Below are positions 49,749 to 60,156 of a stretch of 64,000 bases of DNA, one piece after another. The stretch spans positions 347,483-411,482 of the forward strand of contig GG745331.1 of assembly GCA_000151295.1 (NCBI GenBank), written 5' to 3'. Position 1 is the first letter of the stretch; every line of letters begins with the position of its first letter. The notes beneath the pieces are model-generated. The model was not told where the DNA came from. It searched no databases and was given only the letters and a program-made list of their open reading frames with translations. The stretch is from Allomyces macrogynus ATCC 38327. Taxonomy: Eukaryota > Blastocladiomycota > Blastocladiomycetes > Blastocladiales > Blastocladiaceae. The position numbers and the translations under genes are program-made.

Positions 49749-50206
49749 AATGGCGCTGTCGCTGTCGTTTGTCCGTGTATTGATCGTTTTTTGATCTTTT
49801 TTGATCGTTTGTCGTTCTGAGCGCCCACCGGCGGCCGTCTTGACCGGTGGAGAACATTTTTCTGTTCGCGTGTCCTATAGCTTTTTTACTCCATACATCA
49901 ATAGAAGGCGAGGTGGTTTGGTTCAGCATACCTCTTCCTCCATCGTCGACCGTCTGTCGCGGTCCAGCGGGCTGATCCCTCTGCTGCAGAAAAGAGTGCC
50001 GCTGGCTCCGGAAGTGCCTGAGTCACGCATGTGACAAGCGCGACCGTATTTTTCTTTCGCCGACCATTCATTCATGAATCAACTCCAACGATGATCGCAA
50101 CCAGCACTTTGCCGACCACCACCAGCATAATCGTCTCCGGCACCGCGCACAAGCAGCAAGCGCCTGCTCACTCGTCGGAAAGCCTTCTCCACCGCGTTCC
50201 AAGACC
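49749..50206. other. Intergenic region between receptor and HIS6
   Basis: 458 bases between two plus-strand genes with no recognisable element. It is less GC-rich than flanking coding DNA. Confidence 0.6.
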
Positions 50207-51483
50207 ATGAGCACCACCGCCAAGTCGAGCCTGCCCAAGACCCGCGCTCAGCCGGAAAAACTGGCGACGCGCCAACTCGCCAGCCTTTTCCGCCCCTGTA
50301 TCGACCTGCATCACGGCCACGTCAAGCAAATCGTCGGCGGCACGCTCGACGACAGCGATCCGAACGCGCTCAAGACCAATTTCGTGTCCAAGTACGCACT
50401 TGTCGCGCACCCCACCATCCATCGTCAACCACAGATGTGCTGACGCTGTGTTCTGACTGAACAGCCACTCTGCGAGCCACTACGCCGAGCTCTACCGCAA
50501 GCACAAGCTGCACGGCGCGCACGTCATCAAGCTTGGCCCAGGCAACGACGAGGCGGCAACGAGTGCACTGCAGGCGTGGCCGAGTACGTCTGTGACGGTT
50601 TACGCGCCAAACGACGGCGTTCTCGTGCAGCTGACGGCTCGAAAGACGGTCTGCAGGTCGGCGGCGGCATCTCGCTCGAGAACGCGCAGCTGTGGCTCGA
50701 CCGCGGCGCCAAGCAAGTGATTGTCACGTCGTGGCTCTTTGTCGACGGCAAGTTTTCCGAGGACCGGCTTCGTGCGCTGTCGAGCGCGATTGGTCACGAC
50801 CGGCTCGTCGTGGACTTGAGGTATGCGCGTTGCCACATGGCTGTGGACGGGGTGAGCTGGTCGACTCACGAGTCGCGCTCGCATCTGCGTTGATAGCTGT
50901 CGCCGCCGCGGTGACCAGTGGATCGTGGCCATGGACAAGTGGACCAAGTTGACCGACCTGCACGTCAACAAGGGTTCGCTCTTCTGCTCTTCGAGTTCTC
51001 CACGGTGCTTTCACTGACGTCGTGCCCATGGACGCAATCTAGACACCCTTGACCGACTTTCGGCGTACTGCAGGTACGCCCATCCCCGCATTCACCCCTC
51101 CACCCTTTCACATTCCACTCACGATCCCACATCCTTAGCGAGTTCCTGATCCACGCGGCCGACGTGGAAGGTCTGTGCCAGGGCATCGACGCCGACCTCG
51201 TGCGGTGCCTCGGTGACTGGTGCACGATCCCCGTCACCTACGCGGGCGGCGCGCGGTCGATTGCCGACTTGCAGCTCGTGCACGACCTGAGCGGCGGCAA
51301 AGTCGACTTGACGTTTGGCAGGTGCGTTGCCCGTGATGCGGGTGTCTTGGCTCTCTCTGCACGCGACACGTGGCTGACATGCTTGCCCCGGTGTTTCTTG
51401 CCAGCGCGCTCGATATTTTCGGCGGATCGGGCGTCACGCTCGACGAGTGCATCGCATGGAACCAGGCGCACCCGCGCGACTGA
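50207..51483 (+). CDS. HIS6: HIS6, phosphoribosylformimino-AICAR isomerase
   Basis: Fourth step of histidine biosynthesis: isomerises ProFAR to PRFAR in a TIM barrel; eukaryotic form of HisA. Seven exons (50207-50391, 50465-50583, 50646-50820, 50897-50973, 51043-51073, 51139-51321, 51405-51483) give 282 aa. Motifs: [18 protein letters not shown] with the first catalytic Asp, [74 protein letters not shown] with the second Asp, [29 protein letters not shown]. Exon 5 is only 31 nt ([10 protein letters not shown]). For intron 2 the acceptor at 50645 was chosen; one at 50630 also keeps frame but adds five residues. The fit to yeast HIS6 is close along the whole length. Confidence 0.95.
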
Positions 51484-51671
51484 ACAGAGCCGAGTCGCAA
51501 TCAAATCGAATCGAATCGAATCCAACCTGTATTGATTCGTCATGGTCGCAAAAATTTACCCCCACCGCTGCCCGCGGCGGAAAATAGAGAAAGAGCAGGG
51601 CGAGAAAGAACGTCAGCGACGAGCGGGCCCCCAAAACCTCAAATCAGCAATTTTCCATCTCTCGACTCACA

Positions 51672-54452
51672 CTACATCAAATCATAAATGGCCCGAATCC
51701 GTTCCGTCAACCGGCGCACCTCGTTCATCTGCGACGCGACACTGTAATGACTGCTGCGGTTCGCCGCCGCATCGGCCTCGGCCTGTGCTTGGGCCTGTGC
51801 TGCTGCTTGTGCTGCTGCTGCCGGCTCGTCAGCGCGCAAGTCCTCGGCCGACGCCTCGCCGCTCGGCGGGACACTCCCGGACGCGACCATCACCTCAAAC
51901 TCGGCCGGCTGCTGCTGCTGTTCCGACCCGTCACCATTCGCTGCCGCCGCCGGCTCGGCGCCCGCTGACATTGGCCCATCCGCCGCGCGCGACGGCACGC
52001 GCAATGTCGACCCGGACGATGCGGACGCGCGGCGCCCGCCGGCTCCCGGCGCCGCACCCGGCAATGCTGGCGGTGCCGGTGGCGGGGCTTGCGGCAGGAG
52101 CGGAAGAAGTGGGCGCAGCGCGCGCAAAATCCGCACATCCCCTAAATCCAACAACTGCACGATCGCATGCAACGCGAGGTGGCGCAACGTCCAGTCGTCG
52201 AACCGCAAGAGCGCGGCAAGCGCCGCGACGAGTGGGGACATGGGTGTCGATGTCGTCGTGGTCGCGCTCGACCCGTGCGACGACGCCGTCGAGTTGCGGA
52301 GGATACTCCGGTGCGGGTGGCCCAGTGGGGACGGCGGGCGGTAGAGCGATCCAACGAGCGCGTGCGCGAGGGACTCGATATCGGTCGGCCGTTGCGCGAG
52401 GTTCGCGAGTGCGGCGACGCCGTTGGCCAGGACCTCGATCGACCCTTCCAAGTCCGGGTCCAAACTATCGGGCATGACCGCATCCAAGTGCCGGTTCCCG
52501 TCGTCGTTCATCACCACCGCCAAGCTTGGCGGGATCCGGCACAAGTACTCGAGTAAAGGCACGACGTGGCCCTGCGCCGGGTGCAGCATTTCGGCACGGC
52601 ACTTGTCGTCGGTCGCGAGCACGGCCATGGCCGCGCCAATTTCGCACTGCACGGCCGCGTTCACGATATAAACTTCCGAGTCCATGGCATCCCCCGCGGG
52701 TCCCGGATCCTCGACGAGCGCGCCGAGCAGCGGTGTGGTTTCAGCAACTACGAGCGAGTTGGTGCGCGTGGGCGTTTCCGGCGGCATTCCCGACGACGCC
52801 GGCATCAACAGGACGCGGCGGAACGTGTCGAGCGCGCCGAGCCGTAAGATCCGGACCTTGTAATCGCGATCGGCCGCGGCCAAGTTGCGCAGTGTCGACG
52901 CGGCATGCAGCCGAATCTCGTCCGTCACTTGCCTGGTCAAGACGGTCCCATCCGTGACAAGCAACTGCTTGACCAAGTTCGACTGCACGATGCCGCGATC
53001 AGAGACGAGCGCCAAGAGCACGTTCACAAATGTGTCCTGCAACCCCAAACTCGCGAGCCGCGCGGGCAACGCGTCGCAGATCGACAAGTTGCGTAGACAT
53101 GCCGCGGCGGCGAGCCGCAGTGGCGGGTACTCGGACCGCGCGTGTGCGATCAGGACGCTCAGGGCCGACGAGTGCACAATCAGGTTCTGGAACACGGTGG
53201 CCGAGGCCAAGTTGCGCAGGGCCAGTGCCGCCTGCGTCTGCAGCCGCAATGGCGTCGGTGGGCTCAGGTGGCCAACGAGCGTCGGCGTCAGCGACGCGTA
53301 CCGGTCAAAGTCGGTTAAGCGCGCGCGCGTCGACGCGTCGACAGCCAGATTCGACACGGCGGTCGTCGCGTAGTAGACGACTTCTGGGTCCTGGTGCCGC
53401 CGGAGCAGATCGATCAATGCGGCTAGGGCATCGATGGTGGGTTCCGCGCCCGTCTCGTAGAGCGCGTCGACGTCGGGCTCGACGAGCATGGCACGGTGCG
53501 TCGCCGAGTGCGTCAGGTTGAGCAGCGCGCCCGTCGCGTTGCGCGCGACGCGCACGTCGTCGGCCTGCGTCAGTGAAATCAGACTTGTCACGAGTGCGGG
53601 TGTCGTAATGTGCGACTTGGTCTCGTCGTCGGTCAAGAAATTGGTGATGCAGCCGACGGCATTGCACTGCACCTCGATGCTCTGCGACTCCGTCAGCGCC
53701 AAAAGCCGCGAGACAATGTCGTCGGTGACAATACTCGGCTTGTTTTCGGCTAGGGAGCGAAAATGTTTTCTGTTTCGTCAGCGGGTCCACCACGTCGTTA
53801 AAAGCAGGTGAATGCGTACCAACAACGGCCAAGTTGCCCAATGCCGCACTTGCTGCTCGCTGCACCTCGTCGTCCTCAAACCCAAGCAGCGACGTCAAAA
53901 TGTCCACGACCGTCTCGTTGACGACCAGCGGTTCTGCCGAATCCAAACGAATTGGGTTAGGCGGAGCCAGGAACACGTCACAAATTCAAACACCACTGCA
54001 CGTACCCCGTTCCGTGACATTGGCCAAAATCAACGCGGCAGCGCGCCCGCTCGGGATATCCGTCGCGTCTGACTGCAACACGTTGAGCACCTCGAGCAGC
54101 TCCCCCTGGAAGAAATCGCTCGGCGGGTGCTCGAGCAGCGGGCCCGTCGCACCCGCATAGTCGGCAAAGAACGGTAGCGCTAAGGTCGTCACGCGCGCGT
54201 CAATTGGACACGTTCCAATATCGCTTCAGCGCAGATACACGTACACTCGACAAATGAAAACACCTCGGCAATCGCATTCCGCTCAGCCTCGCGCGGGTCG
54301 GTCGCGAGCTGGTCGTAGAGCTTGCGCGACCGGTCGTCGCGCGACAAGGACGGACAGCATGCCGTCAGGCCGCAGCACGTCCATGCCGTCGACGTGTCGG
54401 GCTCGGGCGGCGGTGGGGCCAGCGTCTCGACTTGGCTCGAGGTGGCGCCCAT
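51672..54452 (-). CDS. VAC8: VAC8-like armadillo-repeat protein
   Basis: Lipid-anchored armadillo adaptor; in yeast VAC8 works at the vacuole in inheritance, fusion and nucleus-vacuole contact. Four exons (54452-54245, 54179-54006, 53933-53820, 53749-51672) give 857 aa. The N-terminus MGATSSQ fits N-myristoylation. The cysteine pairs, CC at 26-27 and 32-33, lie further in than in yeast, where they are at 4-7. At least nine armadillo repeats follow, with AALGNLAVVAENKPSIV, EVQCNAVGCITNFL, VARNATGALLNLTHS, VVYYATTAVSNLAVD and LALRNLAS all matching VAC8 in order. The C-terminal ~230 residues add an insertion of Pro/Ala/Gln-rich low complexity before a final helix. The three short introns all split the N-terminal repeats; splicing restores each one. 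High confidence in family; the vacuolar role is carried over from yeast. Confidence 0.94.
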
Positions 54453-55396
54453 GATGTGGACGCGTCGTAGCAGGGAAGTAGGGAAGGGAAGGAGAGCCCG
54501 CAGCTGGGAGAGCAACCGAATAATGGACGCGTCATTCGTGGTAACCGTCGTATCGAGCAAGCCGAGCACGGGGGAATATAAGGCGAAAGAGCAGGGAGCG
54601 CAGCCGTCAGTTGCTGGTTTCTGGAGCGGTACGTTATGGGACGAACAGGTGCTGCTGCTGCTCTTGCGCCCAAGGATCAGCGCGGGGAAAAAATGGTCCG
54701 GACTCACGCCAACCATAACCATCGCGAGAGGCCCGGAACACAGGAAGAGCGGCACCTCTGGCTGGCACAATAAGAGCGGGTCGGGAATTACCTGCACTCA
54801 AGGGCCGGATCACGGCCAGGCAATGCGTTCGGTGCTGACGACGGCTGGATGGATGATTCCACTTGCCGATGCCCAGGACTGGCGAGCCAGTGCACAGTGA
54901 GGGTTCAAAAAAACCGGGGGGGGGGGGGGGGGGGGGTCGGCTTGTCGACGAGTCTCGACGCTGTCGCTCGAGCTAGCAGTCAAAATGGGCTGGAGGGTTG
55001 CCGGCGATGATTGCAGCGGAGCTGGCGGCCGTGTGCGGGCTGGTCGAGTATTGGCTGGGTCGCTGCACGGACGCTTGGAACAAGAAACGATTGCAGCAAG
55101 TATTGCTGGTGTCGGGGACGGGGACCGGCAGTGGTCGCCTGCTGCAGGGGACGATGAAGTTGTCGACAAGAGGTTGGTCAAGCTCAAGTTGCATTTGCGA
55201 TGCCTTGCAATGGTCGTTCCGGCGCGGTCACCTTTGCAGTTTGCCACATGGCTTTGCGTTTCGCTTCGGCCAGCACAAGGCACGAGAACACCAAACGTTG
55301 CTGCAAGCTTGTCAGGGCCGAGTGTTTTCCACGTCGATCCCAATCCAATAAATTACATCATCTCGTCACGCATCTCCTCCCTCTCTCCACCCTCCG
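54453..55396. other. Intergenic region between GCP3 and VAC8
   Basis: 944 bases between two minus-strand genes. Overlapping frames on both strands show no family signal. It contains a long G run, listed separately. Confidence 0.55.
54916..54936. repeat. Poly-G homopolymer tract
   Basis: About 21 consecutive G after a short A run, in intergenic DNA. Length is likely inexact. Confidence 0.9.
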
Positions 55397-58300
55397 TCAC
55401 GCCGGCCCGCGGTCGCTCGCCGCGCGCGGTACCATCCGGCGCACCTCTGGCGTCGGCGGTGCGAGGGGCATCTCCACGCTCCCCGCATGGCCCTGCAGGA
55501 TCGCCTGCGCCGCCGACATGGACCGCGACCGTGCCGGCACGCTGCCGCCAGACGAGGAGGGTGGTGGTGGACCGACATTGGGCGACGCCGACGCGCCCGC
55601 TCCACCCCCACCGCCGACAATTGGGCTCGGTGCTGCCGAGGACATCGCCGACGCCGGCCGGTAAACGTACATGTCGACGAGTTTCTGCACGGGCGCCTGC
55701 GCGAGCTGATAATGCTCGTTGAAGTTGAGCCGCACAGCGAGGTTGCGCAGGTGCTCGTCGGCGTGGGTCGACAGCTCGCCAAGAATCTCGCCGACCAGGC
55801 TCTGTAAAAGTGGAATGGGACAGGTGAGTCTCTGGTGCTGATGAGTACAAAGGAGCAAGCAATCAAGCGTACTTTGAACGTCTCGCGCGCCCTCGCAATC
55901 ATGTCGGTAATCTCCTTGAACGACCGAGCATTCGGTTTCGTTGACCGCGGCATATCCTCGACCCCACCGCCCAACCCCCGATCCAATGACCAGTGCTTGC
56001 GGTGCCTCAACTGCTGCTTGGCGCGCCACTCATCGGCCTCGCGCTCGGCATACTCATGCAGCTGCCCAAGCCCGCGCCGAATCACGCTGATCTGGTTAAA
56101 AATGCGCATGAACCGGTCCAACAGCGTCGTTTCGCCCGACGCACTCGCCGGCATCGGCGCCTGTGGCGGGAACAGACCCGACGACGAAGCGGCCGCCGAG
56201 GCCGGCGCACTGCCGTCCCCCAAGGTCGTCATGGTGGGCGCGGCCTGCATGACGAACCCGCGCGTCGCGAGCCGGTTCAAATACTTGTGGTGTGCGGCAA
56301 TCAGCATGTCGAGGTCGATCCCGGGCTTGTCAATCTCCTGCATCAGTTCCGACCACCCGACTTCGACCACCTCAAACACGTAGTAGTACTGCAGCTGGTA
56401 GACAAAGTGTGTCATTTCCGACCACAGCACGTGCCCGAGGTGCAGTTCGCGCTTAACACGCGGCGAGATCCCACCCGGAGCCACAGGGCCCGTGACGTGC
56501 GAGGTCATATTGGGCGTCGACGCGGCGGACCGTAACCCACGCACTCCACCGGGCCGATCGAGCGCGTGTGCAGCGGTCGCGGCCGCGCCGGATCCGCGCG
56601 GCGCCATGGCTTTCCGCGCGGCACGCATGGTCGTGGCTTCGCGGCGTGTTGCGAATGCGTGGTCAGACCAGCCGCGCGCGAGCACGGATTCAGCGCGCTT
56701 GAGGTTCCACAGGAAGTTGGACAGTTTCTGGTACTGCACGAGCGCGTACGGCGAGATGACCGTATTGATGGGCGCGTCCACGTGGTAGTCGACGCTGAAC
56801 ACGTCCCACCCGACATCACCGGCCGCGTGTTGCTGCAGTCGCACGTCGAGCCGGCGGAGAATGTCGGGGTCCTCGTATTGCGCGTTGGAAGACCGGATGG
56901 ATTGCTCGAGGACCGACGTCAGGTGGTGCCGGTAGAGCGTCGACGCGGGTTTGTTCAGGTGTGCGCTGGGGGGTGGGGATCGTTCCGGTAAGTGAGGGCG
57001 GGACACGACCGCAAGGTTCAGGTGGGCGAGAAATGCAAACGTACCTCAGCCCCTCAAGCAAGCACTGAATAAAGTCGCCCTGGCCGAGCAATAGGTACTT
57101 TTTCAGCGCCAGGAAATGGTCCTTGAGCCTGAACTCGCCCAGCAACCGCGACACGAGCCGGTCGGCCGTAATCCGGAACGCCGCGTCGATACTCGTCTCA
57201 AACAAGTGCAAGTCGCCGTACTCGATCCCGACGGCACGCGCGCCTAACTGGCTGCGCATCGCGACCCACTCGTGATCGCGCGCGCGAAACCGCAAAAAGT
57301 TGAGAGATTTCCCAATCAGGTAAATCTTTTTGGCCAACGTCTTGTCAATAAAACTGGGCGTCATTTCGTGCCGCATCAGGTACTTCTTTTTCCACCAGTG
57401 CTCGTGGTCGTCGCGGATTTCCGGGTCGGACTTAATGAAAAACTCTTCGTGCGGATCGACCAGGTCGCCCTCGTAGACCCACCGCCGCACCATACTGAAC
57501 AGCGGCTGGCAGATCGTGCGCAAGATGTGCGTCGTGAAGGCCTGCACGACCGGGTCGCCGTGATGCAGGTACGAGTGCACGTTCGTGACAGCTTGCCCGC
57601 CGCGGGAATCCCAGCTCGTCGTGAGCATGGCCGACATGAGTCTTAACCGCTGCGTCGGCTCGGCGCTCCAGTGCAGCAGGCGGCGGAGGGTCAGGCCCTG
57701 TGCGCCCGGCTGACCCGCGGCGGTCTCGAGCACAGCGACGAGACGGTAGTAGTTGGCGAGTTCGGCTTGCAGTGCCGCGCAGAGAGACTGGCCCACGAGT
57801 CCTTGCGGCTGCGCGACGCCCGGCGCGAGCCGTGCCTCGAGGCCGCGGTAGAGCGACCCGACTTCGCTGATTATCGTCACAATGGTCTTGATGGGGTGGG
57901 AAAACCCGTCGGTCGAGACGAGCTTGTACCCTTCTTTGTCGTCCCACTTGATGAGCTTGCCGTCGACGCCCTGCAGTACGAACAGCAGGTCCTGGATGAT
58001 AGCGGCTTCCGGGACGGCGTAGGAGGCTACAATACCCAGAGTGAGTTTGGCATCGACCGGAATCCACGAGAAAAGTGGATATACGCACATTCGGCCTCAG
58101 TGACGGTATCGAACCGCGATTTGGTGCGGCTCGGTCCCCTTGTCGATCCTGCTGCCGAGGTTTGCGTTACGTTCGGACTGTCGAGCGCAGCCTGTAACGA
58201 GGTGGGTGTGATCCCGCGCGACTGCGTAAATGGAAGTGCGAGCTGCGACGCGCTCAGGCTGCTGAGCGGGATCTCGACCTGGAATGGGATGCATCATGAG

Positions 58301-59075
58301 CACGGGCAACGCAGGTCAACAAAAATGGTCGGAATTTCGTACCGCCGAGTCGTCGGTCTGCTCGACTTGCTGCGCGACGGCGTGCAGAAAGTAGAGAATG
58401 GCCCATTTGCGCGTGACTTTCGGGTTCTATGCCGGGCGCGTCGAGCATGAGAAGGGGTTTGAACGAACGGACGCCAGCGAGAAGACAGGGAAACAGACCC
58501 TTTGCAGCTGGCCAGCAAGGTACGAGAATCGGAGCGCGCGCGTAGCCGTAGACGAGCTAGTCGCGACTGGAAGTGCCAACAAGACGTCATGTCAGCGTCG
58601 GCCATCGGCAAAGTGCGATCATCATGAACTCCAAGAACCACCATCACCATACGTTTCTTCTTGATCAGGTCGGCCACGACCGTTTCGTTGTGCGACGCCG
58701 GCGCGGCGATGCGACTAACGATGGCGGACAGCATTAGCCCCTGGTACCACAGCTCACGATCCTTCACCCGGGCAACAAATACCTGCCGAGAATGCGCATG
58801 CAGCGATTCCGCAGGCGCGCGAGCCGTGGGTCGTCGTCGGGCGCTGGGCTGTCGTTCCCAGCCGCTGCCATGGACGAGGAGCCGGCCATGGCCGAGTAAA
58901 AGCCCGAGTCGGGCTCCGGGCGCGCGACAAAGCGGCGGATCAAGAGGTCGAGGTTCTCCGCAACGGCGTTCGGCATCTGCGCGGCGCTTGGGTGTCGCGG
59001 CAAGCTGCGTGGAGGAGGCATGCTGCCGAGGGCGCCGCCGAGGGCGCCTGCGGCGCTCGGGTTGCTGGACGACAT
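55397..59075 (-). CDS. GCP3: Gamma-tubulin complex component 3 (GCP3/SPC98)
   Basis: Core subunit of the gamma-tubulin small complex that nucleates microtubules at the spindle pole or basal body. Eight exons (59075-58783, 58714-58653, 58566-58499, 58426-58343, 58278-58089, 58026-57045, 56965-55873, 55801-55397) give 1058 aa. The N-terminal region matches GCP3 (CMRILG, then TRKWAILYFLHAV). The GRIP1 part has IIQDLLFVLQGVDGKLIKW, GLVGQSLCAALQAELANYYR and LTLRRLLHW. GRIP2 has LLLGQGDFIQCLLEGL, ILRRLDVRL, GWDVFSVDYHVDAPINTVI, LSNFLWNLKR, YYYVFEVVEVGW and the final LRNLAVRLNFNEHYQ. A Ser/Pro/Gly-rich tail is specific to this protein. Five of the seven introns lie in the less conserved N-terminal third, where exons 2 and 3 are 62 and 68 nt. 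The N-terminal splicing is the least certain part; the rest is firm. Confidence 0.93.
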
Positions 59076-59257
59076 GGTCGCGCGGTCGTGCAGCTAGTTG
59101 CGCGTCGTGGTTGGCCTGGATGTGCGGAATGATCGTGCAGCCCACGGCAACAAGCCGACCGCCAGTGCGAGGCCGTCATTGGAAGCGCTCACGTGGCGTG
59201 GACGTGGTCGCCGCCACGACGCGCCGGCCGCTTGCTCACTGCCGGCCCAGCTTGAGC

Positions 59258-60128
59258 ATGGCGGCCACGGCACTGATCAGTACCAGCACCATGACCAACA
59301 GCCCAACCACGATGCACGCGCCAGAGTACCCGCAGTCGGCATTCAAGGACGACCACAGTCCGTGCCTGCACTGTGTCGCCCGACGCCAACCACCATGCTG
59401 CAACTGATGACAACACGGCAACCACCTAGAGCGTTTCGGCAAGGTCGCGCCCTACTCGTTCCACGACTACCGCCACACACTCGAGGACTCTATCCGCGAT
59501 GTGCGTCTCCGGCCGCTCACTACGCAACGCGTCACGTCGTGGTTGCCCGGCCTGACCGTCTGCGGCGCGCACACCGATCTTAGATCCTCGAATACGACCT
59601 CGAGTTTGACCTCTCCACCAAGTGGACCGACATCCGCATCGTTCTCGGCTTCCTTGCGTCCATTATCGGCATTGGCGGCGCCGTCTACGGGTTCCTCGTC
59701 CCGTTCCACGAATCGAAAGCGGGGGTGACCGCATCCGTCATCGCCTACCTGGCCGTGTCCGCGATCACGACCTACATTACCCTCTTTATCGAGGACGCGA
59801 AAGTGGCCACGGGCAAGCGCGTCGACCCGGTGGGCGTGGTACGCTCCATCCTTCTGCACCCGGTACGAAGAGCTCTGCTCACCCTCGGCGGCCGTGTTAG
59901 GAACCGCCTGTGACCCTGACTGTCGCGTCGGCCGTCGACACGGCCTCGCCCAACTGCCAGCTGCACCTGACCTTCCACGCGCGCGCGGGCGCGCGGCACG
60001 CCGAAGTCCGTGCGACGGCGCCGCTCGAACAGTACTTCACCACGTCCGGCGAGTTGATTGCCGTGCGGTTCTACCGCGACGTGGTCGCGTGGATCCACGA
60101 CACGGTGCGGCAAACCGGCAACGAATAG
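59258..60128 (+). CDS. SPC2: Signal peptidase complex subunit 2 (SPC2/SPCS2)
   Basis: ER-membrane subunit of the signal peptidase complex that assists cleavage and translocon contact. Four exons (59258-59357, 59430-59500, 59584-59838, 59901-60128) give 217 aa, close to the family's length. The core has YSFHDYRHTLEDSIRDV, then ILEYDLEFDLS. Two adjacent transmembrane helices (IVLGFLASIIGIGGAVYGFL and VTASVIAYLAVSAITTYITL) are separated by the family's short VPFHESKAG loop, the usual FPESKP-like turn. The soluble domain starts with LTVASAVD and contains LHLTFHARAGARHAEV, ending near AWIHDT. The start is ambiguous: ATGs at 59258, 59291 and 59312 are all in frame. The gene is head-to-head with GCP3 (182 bases apart) and its stop lies 28 bases from that of the convergent peptidase. 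Confidence 0.88.
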
Positions 60129-60156
60129 AGCAACATGGATTCATCTATGTCTCGGT

